From Rubrobacter sp. (GTDB lineage Bacteria; Actinomycetota; Rubrobacteria; Rubrobacterales; Rubrobacteraceae): a stretch of DNA of 50,493 nt. The DNA lies in assembly GCA_013695475.1 (NCBI GenBank), contig JACDAJ010000150.1, positions 1 to 50,493 of the forward strand, in the 5' to 3' direction. Position numbers and translations under genes: made by a program. The notes beneath the pieces are model-generated. The model made no database searches, was not told where the DNA came from, and saw only the letters and a list, made by a program, of their open reading frames with translations. Of this stretch, positions 46,203 to 50,493 are shown piece after piece. The number at the start of each line of letters is the position of its first letter. Positions within the stretch are counted from its first letter, which is position 1.

Positions 46203-46231
46203 TTGATAACGCAACCTTTTGTTGCTATCTT
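46203..46231 (+). promoter_or_regulatory. promoter of ftsEX embedded in an inverted repeat
   Basis: TTGATA (46203-46208), 17-nt spacer, TATCTT (46226-46231). The spacer contains GCAAC-CTTTT-GTTGC (46211-46225), and the dyad extends imperfectly into both boxes (GATAACGCAAC against GTTGCTATC). A repressor binding this dyad would block the promoter. Predicted start about 46238. Confidence 0.65.
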
Positions 46232-46360
46232 CTAGCGCGGCCAAAAAACAATGTCGGCCACGTCGAGAAGGGAGCCTCGGAAAATGGGGCTGAAACGGCG
46301 AAGCGGGGGCTTCGGGCGAGCGTCGTCCGTGAGCCACATTCGCCACATTCTGGAGATGAA

Positions 46361-47047
46361 ATGATCCGATTCGACAACGTCACCAAAATCTTCGGGCGGG
46401 ACACCGCCGCCCTCGAGAGGGTCAACCTCGAGGTCGAGGACGGCGAGTTCGTCTTCCTCGTCGGCCAGTCCGGCTCCGGGAAATCCACGATGGTCCGGCT
46501 CATCCTCAAAGAATACGAGCCGACCGCCGGGGCGATACATGTCCGGGGGACGAAGCTTTCCTCGATTTCGCGCCGCCGAATTCCACGCCACAGGCGGAAT
46601 ATCGGGTGCGTTTTCCAGGATTTCAAACTCCTCCCGAATAAAACCGCCGCCGAGAACGTCGCTTATGCGATGGAGGTGACGGGGCAGAAAAGTCGGCAAA
46701 TACGCACGAAAGTCCCGCAAATCCTCGAACTCGTCGGCCTCACGGAGAAGATGGGGAAGAAGCCGGCGGAGCTTTCGGGCGGCGAGCAGCAACGGGTTTC
46801 GATAGCCCGCGCCTTTGTCAGCCAGCCGCCGATACTCATCGCGGACGAGCCGACGGGAAACCTCGACCCGGACACCTCCGTCGGCATAATGCAACTTCTC
46901 CACCGGATAAACCGGATCGGGACGACGGTTCTCGTGGCGACGCACGACAAGGAGATGGTGGACGTGATGCGGAAGCGGGTCGTCGCGCTCGACGAGGGGA
47001 AGATAGTGCGCGACCGCGTGAAGGGGGCGTATCTCGATGAGGTTTAA
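46361..47047 (+). CDS. ftsE: cell division ATP-binding protein FtsE
   Basis: ABC ATPase of 228 residues that works with FtsX to activate peptidoglycan hydrolases at the septum. Walker A is GQSGSGKST (35-43), the signature is LSGGEQQR, Walker B is ILIADEPTGNLD and the switch His is in VATHDKEM. ATG 46361 follows CTGGAG. The 181-nt spacer after DUF2993 contains its own promoter, so ftsE probably starts a new unit. It overlaps ftsX by 11 nt. Confidence 0.96.
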   Translation: MIRFDNVTKIFGRDTAALERVNLEVEDGEFVFLVGQSGSGKSTMVRLILKEYEPTAGAIHVRGTKLSSISRRRIPRHRRNIGCVFQDFKLLPNKTAAENVAYAMEVTGQKSRQIRTKVPQILELVGLTEKMGKKPAELSGGEQQRVSIARAFVSQPPILIADEPTGNLDPDTSVGIMQLLHRINRIGTTVLVATHDKEMVDVMRKRVVALDEGKIVRDRVKGAYLDEV

Positions 47048-47921
47048 TTTCGGCTTCTTCATGCGCGAGGCGCTGAAAAACATCCGCACGAACTTCCTCA
47101 TGAGCATCACCGCCGCGACCACGACGTTCATATGTATCCTCGTTCTCGGGGTCGGGTTGCTTGTCAGTTCGCATGTCGAGGGGATCGTGGGTTCCGTGCA
47201 GCAGGATGTGAACATCGAGTGGTATCTCCCGAGCGACATGAATCAGGAAGAAATAGACGAGATGGAGAACCGAATCGGGGGTTTCCCGGAGGTTGCGAAC
47301 GTGAGCTATACCTCCGAGGAGCAGGCTCTCACGCGCTTTCAGGAGACATTCAGCGACAACCCGGAGGTTTATCAGGATATCGGGGAGGGTGTTCTTCCCG
47401 CGTCGCTCGAAATACAATTGAACGAGGCGTCGCAGGCCGACGCGGTGGCGGACAGGCTCGAGTCGGAGGGTGCCGCGCCCGGCGAGTTGAATTATCCGCA
47501 GCAAACCATCGAGCGCCTCGACGCCGCGACCGGGTACATGATCTGGGGCTTGTACGGGGCGACCGCCCTCTTCCTCGTGTCGAGCGTCCTTCTCATCTCG
47601 AACTCCATACGACTCTCCATCTTCGCCCGCCGGAACGAGATCGAGGTGATGAAGCTCGTCGGGGCGTCGGACGGTTTCGTTCGAACCCCGTTCGTGTTCG
47701 AGGGGCTTTTGCAAAGCATCGTCGGGGCGACGCTCGCGGCGCTTGTCGTGGTTTGGCTCAACTTGCTTTTCGTGGACTGGTCGCAGAGCGCGCTCCCGTA
47801 CATGCCCGTCGCGTCCGGCGCGGTGAACACGCTCTTCATCCTCTTCGCCCTCATAATCGTCGGGGCCGCGATCGGGGTCGTCGGCAGCTTCGTGTCGGTT
47901 ACGCGCTTTTTGCGGATTTAA
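47037..47921 (+). CDS. ftsX: cell division protein FtsX
   Basis: Four-helix membrane partner of FtsE, 294 residues: helix 1 at about 20-45, an extracellular domain (50-165) that in homologues binds the murein hydrolase or its activator, then three helices in the FtsX domain (about 168-190, 220-240 and 260-285). Signature sequences are REALKNIRTNFLMSITAATTTF and RRNEIEVMKLVGASDGFVRTPFVFEGLLQ. No peptidoglycan hydrolase gene follows, unlike many Gram-positive loci; the partner must be elsewhere. Confidence 0.95.
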   Translation: MRFNFGFFMREALKNIRTNFLMSITAATTTFICILVLGVGLLVSSHVEGIVGSVQQDVNIEWYLPSDMNQEEIDEMENRIGGFPEVANVSYTSEEQALTRFQETFSDNPEVYQDIGEGVLPASLEIQLNEASQADAVADRLESEGAAPGELNYPQQTIERLDAATGYMIWGLYGATALFLVSSVLLISNSIRLSIFARRNEIEVMKLVGASDGFVRTPFVFEGLLQSIVGATLAALVVVWLNLLFVDWSQSALPYMPVASGAVNTLFILFALIIVGAAIGVVGSFVSVTRFLRI

Positions 47922-48087
47922 GTTTCAGGAATAAAGCTCCGCGTCTCGCCGGGCATGTGCATGGTCCGCTCGTTTTGCAAGGCTGCGGAGCGCCGCCGAA
48001 GCGCCGTGAATCGCGAACCCGCCGACCGGGGGTGTCCGGGTTTCGTTCACTGGATGCGCCGACCGGATACGCCGCCATCTGCATCTC

Positions 48088-48125
48088 CTGACACCCGATG
48101 CCCGAAGCCTTATAATGGGAAAGTG
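48088..48125 (+). promoter_or_regulatory. consensus promoter producing a leaderless rnr mRNA
   Basis: CTGACA (48088-48093), 17-nt spacer, perfect TATAAT (48111-48116). The expected +1 is 48123, the G of the GTG start codon. No Shine-Dalgarno precedes the gene. This is the clearest leaderless arrangement in the window. Confidence 0.75.
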
Positions 48126-49772
48126 TCCCGCGGTAATTCCCGATCCCAGCCCGATGTGATCCCCGGCGTACTCGTGCGCCGCGGGAAGTACTCGGTCGCC
48201 GACCCTCTTTTCGTGGACGAGCGGCGTCCGGTTTTGGTCGCACGGAAACTCCGGCGCGGCGCGGAAGCCGGAGACCTCGTCCTTCTCAACGTCCGCGAAG
48301 CGAATCGTTCTCTCCGGGGCGAAGTCGTGAGAGTTTTCGGCCCGTCGTCCGACCCGCGCAACGTATACGACGCGCTCTTCGCATCCATCGGAACGTCGCG
48401 GGATTTCCCGAAAAAGGTCGAGGAAGAGGCGAAGAACGCCGCTGGAAAGCCTTTCGAGGAACGCGAGGACCTCCGCCGCCTCCCGACCGTCACGATTGAC
48501 GGCGAGGACGCGAAGGACTTCGATGATGCGATCTCCATCGAGAAGACCGACTCCGACGGATACACCCTCCACGTCCATATCGCCGACGTTACGCACTACG
48601 TCGAGCCGGGCGGGCCGCTCGACAAGCAAGCCGCGTACCGGGGGAACTCGGTGTATTTGCCGGGAACCGTCGCCCCGATGCTCCCCGAGCGGCTCTCGAA
48701 CGGCGTGTGTTCGCTCCGCCCGAACGAAGACCGCGCCTCGGTGACCGTCGAAATGGAGGTCGGTGAAAGTGGCGAGGTGAAATCCGCGAGAGCTTTCCGG
48801 AGCCTCATTTCGAGCGACGCGCGGCTCACGTATGAGGCGGTGGATGCGTTCCTCGAGGGGCGGGGGGAAATCGAGCGTCCGGAGCTTGTGCGAACTGCGT
48901 TCGAGCTTTCGCGGCGTTTGAAAGTCGCGGCGGCGAAGCGCGGCAAACTCGAGTTCGGCGGGCGGGAGCCGGAGTACGATATGGACTCGGAAGGCGTCCC
49001 GCTCTCATCCTCGGTTCGACGCTCGACCCTGGCGCGTGAGCTTATCGAAGAACTCATGGTTCTCGCGAACGAGTCGGTGGCGAAAATGCTCGCGGAAAAG
49101 GGAGTCGGCGTGTTCCGGGTTCATGAGACGCCGGACTCCGAGGCTATGGATCTCCTCGAAGAACGCCTCGCGGTGGTCGGGATGCCCGATGCCGAGCCGA
49201 CCCCCGAGAACCTCGGAACCATCGCGCACATGGCGAAGTCCGACGCGGTGAGCTATCTCATTTTGCGTTCACTTCCGCGAGCTTTTTATTCGCCCGCCGG
49301 GACGGGCCATTTCGGACTCGCCCTCGAAAATTACACTCACTTCACGTCGCCCATTCGGAGGTACGCCGACGTTCTCGTGCATCGCGCGCTCCTCGGGGGC
49401 GGGATGCCGGAGGACGTTTCGGCGGTGGCCGACGAAATCTCCGAGCGGGAGTATCGGTCCATGATCTGCGAGCGGACGGCGGACGACTATACGCTCATGT
49501 GGCTCATGCGCGACCGCGTCGGGGAAGACTTCGAAGGGACGGTCGTAAGCACGGCTTCGTTCGGATTATTTATCGAGATGGAGACGGGGGCGACGGGGCT
49601 TGTGCATGTGAGCAAATTGCCGGGATGGTGGGAACTCGAAGGGAATGGTGTCGTCCTCTCGAATTCGGCGATCGGGGCATCGTACCGTGTCGGGGATCGG
49701 GTGATGGTAGAATTGATGAGCGTTTCGCCGCTTCTCCGGCGGGCGGAACTTCGGATCGTAAAAAGGATTTAG
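48123..49772 (+). CDS. rnr: RNase R / RNase II family 3'-5' exoribonuclease
   Basis: Processive exonuclease that degrades structured RNA and, in tmRNA systems, the non-stop mRNA. The RNB domain begins near residue 125 with TIDGEDAKDFDDAISIE, which holds the catalytic Asp cluster, and continues through HVHIADVTHYV and HFTSPIRRYADVLVHRALL. A C-terminal S1 RNA-binding domain is present (VGEDFEGTVVSTASFGLFIEMETGATGLVHVSKL). At 549 residues it is shorter than E. coli RNase R, with a reduced cold-shock region. GTG 48123 is fixed by the promoter. smpB follows after 11 nt. Confidence 0.92.
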   Translation: MSRGNSRSQPDVIPGVLVRRGKYSVADPLFVDERRPVLVARKLRRGAEAGDLVLLNVREANRSLRGEVVRVFGPSSDPRNVYDALFASIGTSRDFPKKVEEEAKNAAGKPFEEREDLRRLPTVTIDGEDAKDFDDAISIEKTDSDGYTLHVHIADVTHYVEPGGPLDKQAAYRGNSVYLPGTVAPMLPERLSNGVCSLRPNEDRASVTVEMEVGESGEVKSARAFRSLISSDARLTYEAVDAFLEGRGEIERPELVRTAFELSRRLKVAAAKRGKLEFGGREPEYDMDSEGVPLSSSVRRSTLARELIEELMVLANESVAKMLAEKGVGVFRVHETPDSEAMDLLEERLAVVGMPDAEPTPENLGTIAHMAKSDAVSYLILRSLPRAFYSPAGTGHFGLALENYTHFTSPIRRYADVLVHRALLGGGMPEDVSAVADEISEREYRSMICERTADDYTLMWLMRDRVGEDFEGTVVSTASFGLFIEMETGATGLVHVSKLPGWWELEGNGVVLSNSAIGASYRVGDRVMVELMSVSPLLRRAELRIVKRI

Positions 49773-49783
49773 CAGGGATTTCT

Positions 49784-50236
49784 ATGGCAGATTTTGCGAA
49801 AAACAAGAAGGCTCTCCACGACTTCGCCATCGAGGAGACGTACGAGGCGGGACTTTCACTCACCGGCCCGGAAGTGAAGTCTGTGCGCGAGGGGCGAGCT
49901 AATTTGAAGGAAAGCTATGCCCGAGTTCGGGGTGGCGAGGCGTTCCTTCTCGGGGCGCATATTTCACCGTACTCGAACGCGCCGAACTCGAAGCAATCGC
50001 CGACTCGGGAGCGGAAACTCCTTCTTCACCGGAAGGAGATAGACAGGCTCGCGGGGAAAAGCCAGGAGGATGGGAAGACGATCATACCTCTCAGGCTTTA
50101 CAGCCGGAATGGGATGATTAAGCTCGAGGTGGCGGTGGCGAGCCGGAAGAAGCAGTACGACAAGCGGCGCGAGATGGCGAAGAAGACAGCGAACCGGGAG
50201 ATCGAACGCGCGATGAAAGAGCGTCTCCGGCGGTAG
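49784..50236 (+). CDS. smpB: SsrA-binding protein SmpB
   Basis: The 150-residue beta-barrel protein binds tmRNA and places it in the A site of stalled ribosomes. It shows NKKALHDFAIEETYEAGLSLTGPEVKSVREGRANLKESY near the N-terminus, SRNGMIKLEVAVASRKKQYDKR and a basic C-terminal tail ending MKERLRR that reads the empty mRNA channel. ATG 49784 follows AGGGATTTCT. The tmRNA gene itself begins about 60 nt downstream. Confidence 0.97.
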   Translation: MADFAKNKKALHDFAIEETYEAGLSLTGPEVKSVREGRANLKESYARVRGGEAFLLGAHISPYSNAPNSKQSPTRERKLLLHRKEIDRLAGKSQEDGKTIIPLRLYSRNGMIKLEVAVASRKKQYDKRREMAKKTANREIERAMKERLRR

Positions 50237-50256
50237 TGGGGAGCTTTCCGCATCGT

Positions 50257-50284
50257 TTGAACCGAGGGTCCCGGGTGGTAAAAT
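50257..50284 (+). promoter_or_regulatory. promoter of ssrA
   Basis: TTGAAC (50257-50262), 16-nt spacer, TAAAAT (50279-50284). Predicted start around 50291, a few nt before the mature tmRNA 5' end, consistent with short 5' trimming by RNase P. Confidence 0.7.
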
Positions 50285-50296
50285 AGTATCCGTCAA

Positions 50297-50493
50297 GGGG
50301 GCGCACAGGCTTCGACGGGAGTGGACAGCGTCCGATGAGACGAGCCGAGTTTGCTGGAGACTCGCTAAACGCCGGCAGTCTATAAGACATGCCAACGATA
50401 ACGAAATGGCTATGGCCGCTTAAATAAAAGCAGCCCATCGGCCCGGGAAGCCCACGTCCCGGCCAACCGGTGTCATCAAGTGGGATCACCCTT
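50297..50493 (+). ncRNA. ssrA: tmRNA, 3' part outside the window
   Basis: The 5' end GGGGGCGCACAGGCTTCGACGGG is the hallmark tmRNA start, whose G-rich bases pair with the missing 3' end to form the tRNA-like domain. The tag ORF is at 50391-50423: resume codon GCC, then a peptide ANDNEMAMAA and TAA, with a second stop (TAA) shifted by one base. The usual tag ending is ALAA; here it is AMAA. Sequence after the tag (GCAGCCCATCGGCCCGGGAAGCC) begins the pseudoknot region. About 150-200 nt are expected beyond the window end. Confidence 0.95.

Overview
The window is about 50.5 kb of GC-rich, densely packed bacterial chromosome with a housekeeping gene order. High GC with C-ending codons, frequent GTG and TTG starts, apparent leaderless GTG genes, a type-B L31 gene next to rho, and runs such as prfA-prmC-tsaC-glyA-upp-atp and secA-prfB-ftsEX-rnr-smpB-ssrA all point to an actinobacterium. 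My best guess is a deep-branching, possibly thermophilic or stress-tolerant lineage such as Rubrobacter or its relatives. That placement is inference from gene content, not a search result.

Layout. 1-5.6 kb: tail of rlmH, a DUF3006 gene with argS, a Uma2-type nuclease-like gene, a metallophosphoesterase, and a clear homologue of cyclic 2,3-diphosphoglycerate synthetase. 5.6-16 kb: a GlpX-family gene with altered active-site residues, rho, rpmE, a DUF1385 membrane protein, prfA, prmC with an insertion, tsaC, glyA, upp and a dCMP deaminase, then a divergent pair of an NTF2-like gene and an HTH regulator. 17-24.8 kb: a complete F-type ATP synthase operon (atpZ-I-B-E-F-H-A-G-D-C). 24.8-28 kb: murA, a HicB-like gene, and an M20 peptidase. 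28-39 kb: respiratory complex I genes nuoA-B-C-D-H-I-J-K-L-M-N, without nuoE, F and G. 39-50.5 kb: a sugar-nucleotide pyrophosphorylase, comFC, long-form hpf, secA, prfB, a DUF2993 protein, ftsE-ftsX, rnr, smpB and the 5' part of ssrA (tmRNA).

Functionally, the window pairs proton-motive energy conversion (complex I and ATP synthase) with an unusually full set for translation termination and rescue: both release factors, their methyltransferase, hibernation factor, SmpB, tmRNA and RNase R. It also holds the core secretion and division genes secA, ftsE and ftsX.

The most notable non-gene signals are as follows. The palindromic class RTCGAY is strongly depleted: about nine sites by eye, against well over a hundred each for YTCGAY and RTCGAR, with Ile-Asp and Val-Asp codons rewritten to avoid it. 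There is a family of intergenic hairpins built from 7-bp units, three of which share the exact 12-mer GTTTTTGCCAAC. Several genes have a -10 box placed so that +1 falls on the GTG start codon. Bioenergetic subunits repeatedly carry low-complexity charged or Gly/Ser-rich tails. All counts were made by eye and should be recomputed.
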